Shown here: positions 9,860 through 22,646 of the stretch, one piece after another | Numbering within the stretch: the stretch's first letter is position 1 | Layout: the number at the start of each line of letters is the position of its first letter | From: Ectobius pallidus | Taxonomy: Eukaryota; Arthropoda; Insecta; Blattodea; Ectobiidae | Reading direction: 5' to 3' | Assembly (NCBI GenBank): GCA_964059195.1 | Contig: CAXKWD010000011.1 | Span: forward strand, 15,226,978-15,290,977 | DNA length: 64,000 nt | Position numbers and translations under genes: made by a program | The notes under the pieces: generated by a model | Told to the model about the DNA's origin: nothing | The model's input: only the letters and a program-made list of their open reading frames with translations | Databases searched by the model: none

Positions 9860-10935
9860 TGGGTAACGTAGCTCACGCTGGGAGGACGTAGCTTCCATTC
9901 GCGATTAAAATTTATTTACATTGTAAACATCAAAGTAATATCTGTCCTGAAACGTGGTCCCGGCCTCGGTCTCTCTGCACAGTACACTGTATACTGGCCT
10001 ATCCAAGAACTTATTCAGACCTGTTCAACATTTTCACGAATTTAATCATAATTTCAATAATAACAATATACCTGATGAATCCTAGTACCATGGACGATAG
10101 TTGTACATCACATAATCAGTGCATATTTAATTCTCCAGACATGTCTGTATGGAATAAGATATAGGTTAAGTTCCCGGGACACTCAGTTTAGGTAAAGGCT
10201 TCGGGTTTCGTTCCGATAGATGAAATTTGTTCGTCTAAAAATATAACGCAATCATGTTCACTGAGGTATAAGGGTCATTCTCAAACAAATTGCCGTTTTT
10301 TCTCCTCGACAGGATCCCCAGATTGAACATTCAACTTTGCTTTTTCTGAAGGACTGGTTTTCCATTGCATCATACCACTATTGTAGTTTATGAAACCGCA
10401 TAGGAATCATGAGTTTTCTAATTTTGTGATTGTATATGAGTTTTTGAAGTTGGTGGAACGTATTGAATTTGTAATGAGTGTTACCATTGCTCACGTTCTA
10501 TTTCAACATCTTTTCGGTTTTTTCAAATAGAAATGGACTGAGCTGTTGTAAGGTAGCAATACTTGTGTCTTGAAATTCTGGAGACGAATGAAAATAGTTT
10601 ACAAAGGACGTGACACAGCTATTTACGTAAGGAGTGTTACCCAAACAATTTTCCTCAATCTTATTTTCATTTTTATTGCTGTCTGGTCGGAAATTGGTCG
10701 TAGGGGGTAAAAGATGATGCAATACTTCATCCCCTCTACATTACCCTCCTCCCTGCCCCTTAATTCTTCTTTCGGGAGCATTATGCAGGTAACACTCCTT
10801 ATCACGGTTGCCTGTGAGAAGATTCAAATGAACTTCCTGGCTCGGATACTTTTTTTAAATTCTGAAATATCCTCTACATAGTTTCATTTGGATGTTGAGC
10901 TAACATTCATCCGCGAGTGGCAATTCAGTGTCTAT
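9860..10935. other. intergenic, no gene recognised
   Basis: Unique-looking sequence between the hAT-like element and the right arm of the inverted repeat. The longest frames are 60-74 codons, with no recognisable motif. Confidence 0.5.
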
Positions 10936-11582
10936 AAATATTATAGACAATAAAAGTAATAACATTATTTGTTATAATATTAAGTGGTTTCTATCAATTT
11001 ACTTTACTTGAAAGTTATTCTGAAAGGTAATTGATACTAATATCGCGATTTTAAAATTTTAAAATCTGATTGTAGGCCTACCTATGATACAGGCAGAGGA
11101 AGTAAAAATATCCCACAGGACCGAAATGAAAGCAGCAAAACCATAAAGAAAATGTAGAACAATTTGAGCAGCATAGTCACAAAATCAGTTTAAAATGACT
11201 ATAAAAAATAAAATAAAAAATACATTTAAAAACTAACTCTCCTCACTTAGTTCTTTCATCTAGCGGGTTCCATGAACCTTTCCCCCATTAGGAGTCAGGA
11301 CACACACAAAAAATCTTATATGAAAGTCACATAACTTCCTCTGCCCAAATAAAAGTTTGTCTATTAATATAATGTAATATTATGTATGGCATATTCTTCA
11401 TTAAAATTGGTTGTAATAATGAAGAGAATATCGTTACCACATCACATCGCATCCCCGAAGGGTATATAACCCAAATAAACTCTGATTGAAACACTGTCGT
11501 AACTTTCTTTCCTTTAAGCATAGCCAATACATTTTTCTCACTTCAGATTCTGATATAGAACAAGAAGTCATATTGCCAAGAA
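10936..11582 (-). repeat. dispersed repeat family A, copy 3 (right arm of inverted repeat)
   Basis: Reverse complement of 8238-8886 with scattered differences. Landmarks include CTATAATATT, ACTTCCTCTGCC, CCTTTCCCCCATT and CGCATCCCCGAAG. Identity decays after about 11582, where copies 1 and 2 continue. Confidence 0.8.
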
Positions 11583-11736
11583 GTCAAATTGTTGGATGCA
11601 GAACATGGGTTGTGACAGTCACACTCCTTACTTTTTCCCACTTTTTTGACATAAACATGAACGTTATGTTCCACGATGAAAACATAGAAATTATTTAGGG
11701 TGGCGCAGAAACTCGCATGGGTTTGGGGCGAAATCT

Positions 11737-11768
<32 letters not shown>

Positions 11769-12697
11769 CAAGAAAGAAAGGAAGAAAGAAAGAAGAAAAA
11801 AACAAATTGCTTGATATCTCAACTAGAAGTGTCTTTTTCAGGCCTGTGACACCAAAACGGCAATTTTTTTTAAAAAAATGACCCATAACTGAAATTTCTC
11901 ATTAATACAGAACCTACTTTGTTTCTTATTTATCTTGTTTAATACTTGTTAGTGCCTTTCTTTCCTGCTGTGACCTCTAGTGTTTAAAGATACGTGTTTG
12001 CGCCGTGCATTTCTCTCTGCTGAAGGTTAATCTGTCACTATACTTCCTGCTTACTCAACTAACCTTGCAAGTTACGAAATTCTGCGACAAGTGCTACATT
12101 GAATCACTAAATTAGCATTATTACGACGTAAACACCTCAATTTTGAGTACAGGCAGGCACACAAACACTTCATTATTACACGTAATCCAATCCCGGCTGT
12201 TTTCGTAGATTTCGTAGGAAATCTTTGTTTTGCTATAATGAATTGTTCCGAGTATAAAATAAAATAGAAGTTGTCATTACATCCGTCAAACGGAGGAAGC
12301 TCATTCAATCTTCTAGTTTTTACACCGATGAATTTGATCATTTACAAGTGTTATATTAGATTCTTTTGCAGCTTACCACGAATTCGACCCTTGTAGGTAA
12401 AGGTAGTGTTTTATTTTGAAATTACATTATGCGAATCTAGATGGATTCGGCTAAACGTCGTAAGGGGAGTAAACGTTTCACATAATAATAATAATAATAA
12501 TAATAATAATTAAACATAATAATCATAAAAATAAAAACAATACTATACTTTAAATGTGTAGTCGGCGTGCAAATGTTTCAGACAGTGGGATGAATAGGTA
12601 AGGTCCGCTCTGAAGTAAACAAGTAATTTTTGTTGTTTGTAAACTACAACCCCTTCATGCCTCTGTGGCGAAATAGGGTTTCCATCCCTGGAGATTA

Positions 12698-12730
<33 letters not shown>

Positions 12731-13100
12731 CATTTGTGGTTTACTATACGGTTCTCAGATCTTATATTAGGTAGAATAATCTAATAATCAGAGGCCTACC
12801 ACTAATTATTGATAAATTTTGGTAGCAATATTGCAGATATCTTGGTTTTCTATTAATGTAGTGTTGAGCAAGCAAAAAATAAGATTTGGTGCTTTTACTG
12901 ATCGCATGAAAGAGATTTAAATTAATCGAGGTGACCATACTTACCTACTTATTTATTTCCACAGCATTGTTATAATATTATACTGTGTAAAAAATATCTG
13001 GTTTGGCTGAACTAAATATTGTATCAATACTGTGGAAATAAATTGTTTTTGTCCCTCCTGAAATTTTTGTTTTGGACTTAATCGCTATTTCTCTATCACT
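11583..13100. other. intergenic with microsatellites
   Basis: Contains a (GAAA)n tract (about 11737-11805), two (AAT)n tracts (about 12483-12511 and 12697-12730), and a short hairpin at 12948-13043. No coding sequence recognised. Confidence 0.6.
12948..13043. repeat. short inverted repeat, possible mini-MITE
   Basis: TTTATTTCCACAGCATTG on the left and its near-complement CAATACTGTGGAAATAAA on the right (17 of 18 paired) enclose about 60 bp of AT-rich sequence. No target duplication could be assigned. Confidence 0.5.
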
Positions 13101-13112
13101 CTAGAATTATTA

Positions 13113-13421
13113 GGGGTACGCCGTAGCGTAGTGGTTGAGGCGCTGCGCTACAAACCGCAAGGTCGCGGGTTCGATTCCCGATGAGGTCGTTGAGATTTTT
13201 CAATTGGCCTAATCCTTCTGGTGGCACTATGGCCCTGGGGTCGACTCAGCCTCTAACAGAAATGAGTACCAGGAGCAATCCTGGGGGTAAAGGCGGCCGG
13301 TGCGTAAGGCTGACAACCTTACCACCTTCATGTGCCGAATGTCCAAAATCTGGGAGCCTCAACCTCCTGGAACCCTCTGGGCCTCCATGGCCTGTATAGG
13401 GATCACTTTACTTTACTTTTA
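13113..13421 (+). mobile_element. tRNA-derived SINE with 12 bp target duplication
   Basis: It is flanked by a perfect 12 bp repeat ctagaattatta (13101-13112 and 13422-13433). The head is tRNA-like, with an A-box-like TAGCGTAGTGG (13124-13134) and a canonical B box GGTTCGATTCC (13168-13178). The body contains GCCCTGGGGTCGACTCAGCC and GTAAAGGCGGCCGG, and the 3' tail is CTTTACTTTACTTTTA. Transcription by RNA polymerase III is implied by the boxes. The tail suggests mobilisation by a LINE ending in (ACTT)n-like repeats. The 72-codon open frame inside it is not a gene. Confidence 0.9.
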
Positions 13422-13779
13422 CTAGAATTATTAATGTAACTCACATTTCTTTATCGCAAATTAACACGGCAATTGTTTAACAGGTTAACCACACAAATAG
13501 CCATACATATCCAAGTTAGCCAACAGTACAAAAATCTCTATCCACTCCAGGAACTTTCAATATAAACAGGGAAGGTATTGAGTTGGGATCGGTTTAAGAT
13601 TAATTGTGAAGTTTACTGCCTTCCGAACTGACATGACATACATACAAGCGCAGTACATGAAAGACAAAGAGAATCATGCCAATTAAAGAGACCTATGCAT
13701 TCACTTTGAATGGTAGGCCTATGTACGAAACTTCCAGAATTTAGCATTGCGTTTCAACCAAGTTACCCTTCGTATATTT

Positions 13780-14042
13780 TACGGATTCGAAAGTTTGAGC
13801 TCTTTGACATTCGAACAGTCGGATACAGTAAGGCTTTTGCCACATACACAGAACTTCTTTACCTCAGGAACCCTACGTTGTGGGTATATTTTTATTTCTT
13901 TTAGAGTTTATACTGCCCCATGGCTACAGGAGGGATAAAGCAATGATAAACTGCTAAATTGTAATTATATCGGGGATCGAAACCGCAACATTCTGTTTAG
14001 TTTGCAGTACCTCAGCAACCTTTGTAATGGTGTACCCCTTGA
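13780..14042 (-). mobile_element. diverged tRNA-derived SINE, minus strand
   Basis: On the minus strand the order is GGGGTACACCATTACAAAGG, then B box GGTTTCGATCC (13984-13974), then CCATGGGGCAGT, AAAGAAATAAAAA, and CTGAGGTAAAGAAGTTCTG. It matches the 8975-9245 copy and, more loosely, the intact SINE. The two older copies share changes, such as the AACTAAACAGAA segment, that set them apart as a subfamily. Confidence 0.65.
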
Positions 14043-14099
14043 GAAATATATCTTGAGCACAGTTTCATAGAATTACAAAACTAATATTACTATCAAAAG

Positions 14100-14100
<1 letters not shown>

Positions 14101-14131
<31 letters not shown>
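14101..14131. repeat. (AAT)n microsatellite
   Basis: About 10 AAT units just left of the 14160 element. Confidence 0.9.
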
Positions 14132-14134
<3 letters not shown>

Positions 14135-14159
14135 CGGTAGTAATAATAATAGTGATAAT

Positions 14160-14909
14160 TAGGGCAATGCATTTAATGATCATAAAATAGCGAAAAATGC
14201 AAAATAAAAAATGTTTTACGACCTAAAAATAGTGAATAAATGACCTAATATTTTTTTTTAAAAATGACCAATAAATTTTTCATTATTACTTATGTTTAGT
14301 TTTTAAAGTAATGAATTGATAAAAGCAATTTAATGGATGACTGTGCATTATATATGAATTTACTATATAAAACACACTCATTTTATTATTAAAAAAGTAA
14401 GTAAATTTATACTACAATACTTGGACGCTCTTAGCAAAAAAAATACAAAATCTTTCTGAACTGGCATGACCATCAACTTTCCCCTAGCAAATATGTGACA
14501 TATAGAAGGAAAAAATAATATTTTTTGCTACAAGACAAACTGCTATGGTGTTTACAATAAACCTTGAATTAAAATTAACTATGAACACTTGGCGGAGATT
14601 CTGAAATAAAAACGATTGTCTGTTGTCTAAAAGCAACGATTTGTACATGGAAAAGCATCCCTCTACCTCCACTGAAACATGACCTAAAATTCAAAAAAAG
14701 AAGAAGAAAAAAGACCCAAAAATGCCAAAAAGACCAAAAAATGCAGAAAATTACCTAAAAATGGCAAAAAATGACGAAAAATTCAAAATAATGCAAAAAC
14801 AAATTACCCTTATTTAATCAATTATTTAATTATACACATTTATATATATTCAAGCAAAATTTTAACCTTCATATAAAAAATATGCAAAATCATCAAATGC
14901 CTTGCCCTA
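14160..14909. mobile_element. hAT-like element, TAGGGCAAGGC family, 750 bp
   Basis: The inverted ends are TAGGGCAATGCATTTAATGAT and TAGGGCAAGGCATTTGATGAT (differences at two positions). The flanks are gtgataat (14152-14159) and ctgataat (14910-14917), 7 of 8 identical. The interior is A-rich with repeated AAAATGACC and AAAAATGC motifs. A core of about 200 bp (14450-14690) is shared with 42986-43999. No transposase is encoded. Confidence 0.8.
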
Positions 14910-14917
14910 CTGATAAT

Positions 14918-15937
14918 ATATTTTTACTAGTCTCTTGTTTTATAAATTATATATATTGCTAAGTTATTGTTCATTAGTAAAATATTTTAAAAGTCGACAC
15001 CAGGACTTTAGTACTGCGTCTGTTAGTGCCTCCAATATAATGTAATTTCGCATGAGAAGTGTGTCGTAGTTCCGAACAGAACTTAGTGTGACAAGTGTTA
15101 ATTCATGCAAATGATAGCACAAGTGTATTGTATTCACAGCCTGATTAAGGCATAGTCACAAAGAGCGTCCTAATTCCTAACACTAGTGCATTATCGCACA
15201 AAAAGGCGGAACTAAATCAACAAGCATTACTCCTAATACGGGATCTGACACCCGAACAAAGAGATCGGAACTGTTTCGCCTTGAATTTCTATTACGTCAG
15301 ATGACCGTCAAATTCCTATCTCACTTACACTGTTATTTTATTATTAATATGTATTACATAAGCTAGTCCAAGGTTCCAAAACACTGCCTTATATCACTCA
15401 TTTCCTCCTTCTTTTACTAAGTACTGTACTGAACAGGAGAAATCAATACATGTCTAGACATTCCTGGAATTTGAAGGGATTGGGGATGCGCTTGTGTTCA
15501 ATCCCGCATGTAATACTAATTTCTTTAGATGCGTTGATGGTTCCTACGAATGTCACGGCGAACTGGAGAGGGGCCTAGTTCGTACTTGGTTCGTTACAAA
15601 TTTAGCAGGATGAGATTATTTTATTTCGCGCAAATTTGTCGTCAAGAACTATTTGTATTTATCATCATGAGTAGCTGATTTTTGAAACAGAAGATTAACA
15701 ACAATATTATTAACTAATATTAATAATACCTAATATCTATTATTATATCATTAAAAATCGTAAAACGTTAAGTGGAGCAAAAGATTGCAAACGATGATGC
15801 AAAAAAATGCCCCTTATCAGAACCAAAATACGTATTGTACCACTACAGGCTCCAAATGTAGGAATAATTTTAGACCACGACTGCACAATTCCATTAATAG
15901 GCCCTAAGTAAATTGAGCATTAATAAATTTAATAGTA
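14918..15937. other. intergenic, no gene recognised
   Basis: No coding frame, element end or repeat of note was identified. Confidence 0.5.
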
Positions 15938-15945
15938 ATTTTAAG

Positions 15946-16383
15946 TAGGGATGGGTAGATACCAGATTTTTTCGACACTCGATATTCGATACCGATATAT
16001 GATGTTTTCCCTCGATACTCGATACTTCGATACTCGATACCGTCAACATTTCCAGTTTCAACAAACAGGTACATTAAAAATTAGAAGTTGAGAGAACTGT
16101 GTAATACCAACTAAATTAATTAAATGCGCATATTTAGTGAGACAAAATTGAATATCATTAGTAGCCTATAATTACTTTTAAACTCTACATTAAAACTAAA
16201 ATTACTTTTTGAAACAGTCCACTTACAAGTTTTTGTTAAAAAATACTAGCATTCTCACTTAACTGCAGAATTACCAAAGTATCGGAGAAGTACCGAGCGA
16301 GTTTTCTGAAGTATCGCTCGATGCCGATACCATGCAAGTATCGAGGGTATCGAGGTATCGAAAGTATCGAGGACCCATCCCTA
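15946..16383 (+). mobile_element. hAT MITE, TAGGGATGGG family, copy 1
   Basis: The ends TAGGGATGGGT...ACCCATCCCTA are flanked by a perfect 8 bp duplication attttaag (15938-15945 and 16384-16391). Both subterminal regions carry many TCGATAC/GTATCGA repeats, likely transposase-binding sites. About 440 bp, non-coding. Closely similar copies lie at 18795-19220 and 19832-20267 in the same orientation. Confidence 0.92.
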
Positions 16384-16391
16384 ATTTTAAG

Positions 16392-18786
16392 TAATTGGTA
16401 CACAACCTGTAAAATTACGTTGTCTACTTATTTAGATTCTTGCTTTGATTTCTACTTAAGTTATATGATTGTTCTCAGTCTGAGACTAACTAACAAGGAG
16501 CACGAGCTTTTGCTCATTCTGGTAAACATTTATATGTAAGTTTGTGTATTTTTGTGTGTTTCAAGTAAAGCTGGAAAAAAATGTTGTTTCTGCTACTAAT
16601 ACCGTGGTATTGAAAACATTAGCTAATTTCGCGTCCATTATATGACTTATTTGGTAATTAATATTCTACGGCAATTCAATATTATTGCATTTAACAACTT
16701 TAGCCTATTTTATGATACTTTTTTCTTTCTTTCTTTATCGTAGTTTCACCTCTCCCTTTTAGGATTTAAGCGACCCAACCCGCCCGGGCCTTACAGGGCC
16801 GCGACTATTTTATGATACTAAGAGTTAAAATATTTTTAAAAATATTCAGATCAGCAATAAAACCTGGTTATTATAGTCATTTAAATAAAAATTGCAGCTA
16901 TAGTCCTGGTGAAGGTCAATGTAGCATTTCTCTACGCGTAGTATAAACAAACATTACTTTGATCTAATCTTAGAAGTGAAGCTGTCTTCTGTGTATTTGT
17001 AATTCATGGACAGCTGTTATTGGACAAAAATAGTGGTATATTGGGTTATATACTGATATATTATTATTACTGAACCTCTTAGTATTACTGATATAAGTTA
17101 CCTATTTTATCCCAAAATATAGGTTAAGTGTCCTACTGCCACTGCATCATTTTGAAATGAGTGAAATACTTCGCATTTTTTGTATAAATTAATAATTTTA
17201 TTGATAGTGTTTCTTATTAGCTGCTTCTATGCAGCCCAAGAATCCATTCTACTAAAATTTCCCCGAAACTTCAGATTAGCACTGGGATCTTTTTGTACAA
17301 TTTAGATTAACGTAATTTAGAATAATTACCACAACATGGTGAAGGTACAGTATCTTATTTTTCAGAAAAGTGGACAACTAGACGTTCCTCATTCTCCAGC
17401 CCAAGTCTTCACAACGGTAACTATATGTCTTGGATGGAAAAGCTTGTTCATACCGCCTTGAGTCTACGCAACACTCGCCTTATTATTGTAAGTATGGTTG
17501 TGAGTCTCCAGGCGCAGAGCGAAAATGCACATGCTGTTGTATGTGTTGTATGTGTGAAATAGAATATATAATAAACCATTTATACACAAAAACGTCATTT
17601 TTGTTGTTTATATTATATGAATAGCGCACTCAGATATTCCTTCTCACTTTGTACTTAAGATCAGTACACTACTGCAAGATTATGGCTACTTTCACACGAA
17701 GATATCACTGGCAATACTAAAGTACTTAGGTCTACTTATTAATTCTCCTTTTTGTGCTATGCTCTACCTGAATTTTTAAAGGGAAACGGAATTGGTTTTT
17801 GGATGAAATTTGTTATTTTTATTTTATAAATGTATTTTATTCTCTGGACTTTCCTCTTTAAAACGATGTATCGTATATATACTGTAAGTCTACCCGTGTT
17901 AATATTTTTATTTTTCTGAGAAGATCCAGATTATGAAGCAGGGATGTTTTAACTTTGAAGCTCCTTTTTCGTAAGTTTACTTTTTTTATACATAAAACGT
18001 ACCTTTTCTGAGCTTCTACTTAACCAACAAACTTGAAAATTTCAGGATTTGTTTATTACACACTTTGAAACATTTTTTGAGTAGGATAACCTATGTACTA
18101 TTTAGGCTCACATGGCAACTAAAATGTTGGTAAACATTGGTTTAAAGAAAGGAAATATTTCAGTCAATATGTACATTTATGAAAAATCATTGTTTCAGTA
18201 CTAACACAGGGTATGTATCTAGAAACTCCAAAAGATCAACTGCCTAGCTTTAGTAGTTTCTTTGAGAAAACGTACACTAAAGTTTACATTGTTAAATAGA
18301 CTACTACGTTTCCGGTTTAATTGTTATTACTTATTTTAATAGTTGGATGATCATTGAACATTTAACGAGTGCAGCCTTTTAAATATAGCTTAAATAGGGA
18401 GAATTATGACTGCCTGATAGCGCTGAAGCGTAGCCAACATACACGTAGGTACGATAATGTATGCCTACACCGTGGTTTAATACAAAAAAGAGACAAAATG
18501 CCAATTTTTAACAAAGAATGATTAATCATTGAATAGAACGATTGGATGTATAAGCTGCATACGAGGAAAACGAGATATGAAAATAACGTACAATTACTTG
18601 AACGTGCGCGGTCAGTTTCGTTTAATGATATCCAACACCGGATTGTGTAATAGCAAAGCATTTAAAGCAAAAGAAAAACAGTGAATTTTCTTGTGGAAGT
18701 TCTGTGGTTTGTAATTTTTACCGCAAACAATGGAATTCATAAGGATTCATATACAATGGAAATAAACAAACCATCATGGGAATCAA
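16392..18786. other. intergenic, no gene recognised
   Basis: Unique-looking AT-rich DNA. A GC-rich stretch near 16775-16805 (CGACCCAACCCGCCCGGGCC) resembles part of a repeat also near 140-180. No protein frame could be supported. Confidence 0.5.
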
Positions 18787-18794
18787 TTATAAAT

Positions 18795-19220
18795 TAGGGA
18801 TGGGTCGATACCAGATCTTTTCAATACTCGATACCGATACATGATTTTCCCTCGATACTCGATACTTCGATACCCGATACCGTCAACATTTCCAGTTTCA
18901 ATAAATAGGTACATTAAAAATTATAAGTTGAGAGAACTGTGTAATACCAACTAAATTAAGTGTGCATATTTAATTAGACAAAATTTAATATCATGAGTAG
19001 CCTATAATTATTTTTAAACTCTACATTAAAACTAAAATTAGTATTTGAAACAGTCCAGTTTTTGTTCAAAAATACTAGCATTCTCACTTAATTGCAGAAT
19101 TGCAGAGTTACCAAAGTATCGAAAAAGAACCGAGCGAGTTTTCTGAAGTATCGCTCGATGCCGATACCGTGAAAGTATCGAAAGTATCGAGGTATCAGAA
19201 GTACCGAGGACCCAACCCTA
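18795..19220 (+). mobile_element. hAT MITE, TAGGGATGGG family, copy 2
   Basis: Perfect 8 bp duplication ttataaat (18787-18794 and 19221-19228). Left end TAGGGATGGGTCGATACC, right end ACCCAACCCTA. Subterminal CGATAC repeats and an internal TTGAGAGAACTGTGTAATAC block are shared with the other two copies. Confidence 0.92.
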
Positions 19221-19228
19221 TTATAAAT

Positions 19229-19823
19229 GTTTTCAAGAGGAATGTGAAAAATATGTAGTAAGAATAGAATAACGTAAGTAAGCATGCTGTTAATGATTCT
19301 GTCATTTTATTCACTAAGTAGACACATTAAATAAAATTCGAGATCCGGATTTTCTCAAGTTCAGTCCATTCCATTTCATTTCTTCACCGTAGTCATGAAG
19401 ACTAGGGAATCATCAATTTACGTAAAATATCTTTCTTCTGTAGTTTTTGCAGTTCTATATGCATTGGAATGATCGTCGATAAATTCTGTTATTGAGTAGT
19501 ATGCTTTTAGTAGTAGGTATTTTCTTAATTTAATTAGAATAAATTTGATATTTCCTAAAGATTTCAGGTGTCTCGGTAGTAGGTTATGAGGTTTCGTGCC
19601 CATCATCTGTGGTGTTTTACTAGTTTTTAATTACTTGTGCCGAGGTAAGTTGTAGTCTATTTCAGTGTTTCTTACGTTGCATTTGTGGCAGTCAATTCTT
19701 TTCTTGGGTGGATTTTATTTTAATAATTTTAGAGTTTCTAGGATGTAGAGCGAAGTTACAGTCAGAATTTTGTTGTTTTTAAAAAATGGCTTGCAGTGTT
19801 TTTGAGGATAAATATTTTGATGA
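19229..19823. other. intergenic, no gene recognised
   Basis: Separates copies 2 and 3 of the hAT MITE family; nothing else identified. Confidence 0.5.
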
Positions 19824-19831
19824 TTCTCAAT

Positions 19832-20267
19832 TAGGGATGGGTCGATACCAGATTTTCTCGATACTCGATACCGATACATTATTTTTTTCCTCGATACTCG
19901 ATACTTCGATACTCGATACCTTCAACATTTCCAGTTTCAATAAATAGGTACATTAAAAATAAAAATTTGAGAGAACTGTGTAATACCAACTAAATTAATT
20001 AAGTCTGCATATTTAATGTGACAAAATTTAATATCATCAGTAGCCTATAATTATTTTTAAACTTTAGGCCTACATTAAAACTAAAATACGTTTTTTAAAC
20101 AGTCCACTTACAAGTTTTTGTTAAAAAATACTAGCATTCTCACTTAATTGCAGAATTGCATAATTACAAAACTATCGAAAAAGTATCGAGCGAGTTTTCT
20201 GAAGTATCGTTCGATGCCGATACCATGCAAGTATCGAGAGTATCGAGGTATCGAAGACCCATCCCTA
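19832..20267 (+). mobile_element. hAT MITE, TAGGGATGGG family, copy 3
   Basis: Perfect 8 bp duplication ttctcaat (19824-19831 and 20268-20275). Ends TAGGGATGGGT and ACCCATCCCTA. Same internal block and CGATAC-rich ends as copies 1 and 2. The 95-codon minus frame overlapping it reads through repeat sequence and is not a gene. Confidence 0.92.
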
Positions 20268-20275
20268 TTCTCAAT

Positions 20276-22410
20276 GCTTTCTTTTGTAGTATAAATATTT
20301 TTGATATTATAGCTTCCAAACTTACTTGCTCGCAGTAGAGTAGACAGAAAATAATTTCGGGAGGGTCGAAAGTTCAGGAGGCGTTGGGTACGCCCCGGAA
20401 ACTTTTTAAATAATGAGCTAATCGAAATCACATTATACGCTATTTTAGCACTGAAAAACTAGTTAGGAAATTTGTTCACTACACTCTTAAGACATGCCAG
20501 CTTAAACAAGAAATCGTTACCTAAGTTATGGCACTTACTACTATTTATAAGAAAAGTTAAATAACACATGAAACAGTGGAAATAGTATGCCTACATTTAC
20601 AAGTTCAGTATTTTTATCATTAAATAAAATAATTAAATATTTGACAAAATGGAACTAAAATAACTTGAATCAAATTTTAGGTTTGATTTCGCCACTGACT
20701 CAGTTGTGCAATCGGATTGTGTGTGTGTATAATTAAGTCATATTACAGAATAGAAAATTAAAAATATCATTATCTCCTTCCTTACACTGGACATGCTCCT
20801 CATTTCAGTAGAAGCAGTGATCAATTACATATACAATTCTGCTGAAAGGAATTAACTACTTTGCTCGTATGGCACTTAAAAATAATTTTAAATAACATGG
20901 TATTCATAGAAGACAGAGTAGAATTTTCTTTCTGCTAATTTTAGATTAAGTTGGAGTTTAGAAGCCCTTCAACATCTGTCATCGGAGAATTTTAGGTTAA
21001 AATGTGTTGATACGATGATCTATTATTTTAATGCTTATAATGCTCTGTAGTTCGCTGAAGATGTTTACAAGTTCGAACAATATTGAAAATTTACAGTACA
21101 AAAACGAAACTCAATTTCTCACACCAGCAGAAGCGACCTCCGCATTGACCATACAGCTAACGGTTTTCTTGAAAAATCTAGCGCTACCAACAAAACAGAA
21201 ACAAAATTCCCAATATGAAAAGAAAAAAAAATTCGTGCATAAAGAACTAAAATATTACTGAAGCATACATTAATTTTCTTCCTTATTATTACTATTATTA
21301 ATACTATTATTATTATTACTATTATTATTAATACTACAATTACTTACGTACTCCATGGCAATAGACAATTCCTAAGCAAGCTGGACGAATAATATCTACG
21401 AGTACGTAAGTATAGTTTGGTACATACATTTCTGAACTTGAGACATTGCGACCAATACAGTTAAGCTACTCATTTTTTTTCATGTAATGCAATTATTTTG
21501 ATTGCTGCAATATTACGAGTAGTATTACATAGTATTCCAAACTCAATTAAAGGGAACTAGATAGATCACTTGAGATTTAAACAAAGCATATGATAAGAAT
21601 TAAACTTGCCAAAAATATCACATACGTATATCAGGTACTTAAATCACGTATATCACGTAAAATATCACGTACGTAAACGTTTTTCTTTCTAATTCAAAGT
21701 CAAATGTATCTCCATGGTACATTGTTTCTGATTCGTAACATATTATTTTATGTTGCAACTGCGATGTCGAACTCCTGCCCTCTTATTTCTCTGGAAATGA
21801 ATCATTTATGGGAGATTTGAAGTAGATACGGATGTGGCAGAGGGACGGTTGGCGCGGAGTGACTGGAGACCCTGTTCACCTTGATGGTTACGTAAGTATT
21901 GCATCATCCAGGCTCACGTGTCTGCCACCCTCACGTGTTGTCACGCAAAACCCGTATTTTCGCGTGCATTCCTCTATATTATGCCCCTCACGTGTTTTAA
22001 TTATTCCCGAGCTAGGGCATAATAAATTTGCAAAAAGGTTTGGTGCGTGAGTGGGTCTTGAAGTTTAACCTCTTCCTGTGGGCTTCTAATGAGGCCACCA
22101 TTACCTGAGTGATTCTCCAGTTCCCCCATTCCTTCAAATGACTGAGTGGTTGTTCCACCGCCTACCAGGTACCAGGGAGACGAAAACGGAACAGTATTAG
22201 CTTCAAACAGTCGGTGATTTTGTCCTGGAAATTCAATAAGCATTACACCAGCTTCGGATACAAACTCCGGAACTCTAGCATGTCAGCTTCAGGCGCTAAC
22301 GACCAAGTCAATCTAGTCAGGTGAAAACGGAGTAGAATTCCAGAGTTAGGATAACGGGAATCTAATAATAACTATTTAGCTCATAGACTCTGCTTTCGAT
22401 TTGGACCAAT
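20276..22410. other. intergenic, no gene recognised
   Basis: Contains ATT-type microsatellite (about 21285-21335), a LINE tail (21340-21402) and a CACGTG-rich stretch (about 21912-21996). No gene recognised. Confidence 0.5.
21340..21402 (-). mobile_element. short LINE 3' tail (AMNLRVP family)
   Basis: On the minus strand, AGCTTGCTTAGGAATTGTCT then ATTGCCATGGAGTACGTAAG matches the 3' UTR of the LINE copies at 59035-59374 and 45849-46318. Only about 60 bp remain and no coding part is present. Confidence 0.6.
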
Positions 22411-22646
22411 CAGGCTATAGGTGTCGTGCACATTGGCACACGTGCACATCGGCACAGTCGCATTTTCGTGCACATCTGCATAGTATTTTTATCTTGTAAT
22501 GGTTATCGTGCTCATCGCCACACACCACGCTGGGGGCAGGGGTGGACATAGAGACTCAAACCTACAGCCTCCTTCACCACGCCTCCAAGGCAGCACCCCT
22601 TAGCTACCGCGGCTAAGGAAACCGACCGTTGATAACGTAGATAGGT

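Noticed and set aside
9251..9867. An 8 bp duplication around the 9259-9859 element
   Set aside because: gtaatggg and tgggtaac do not align; the element is supported by its ends and homology instead.
17331..17360. ATGGTGAAG followed by GTACAG, resembling a first exon and splice donor
   Set aside because: No following exon with protein similarity could be found; too short to support.
21905..21996. Cluster of CACGTG motifs as a regulatory site
   Set aside because: Four E-box-like hexamers in 90 bp are suggestive, but there is no gene nearby and they may belong to an unrecognised repeat.
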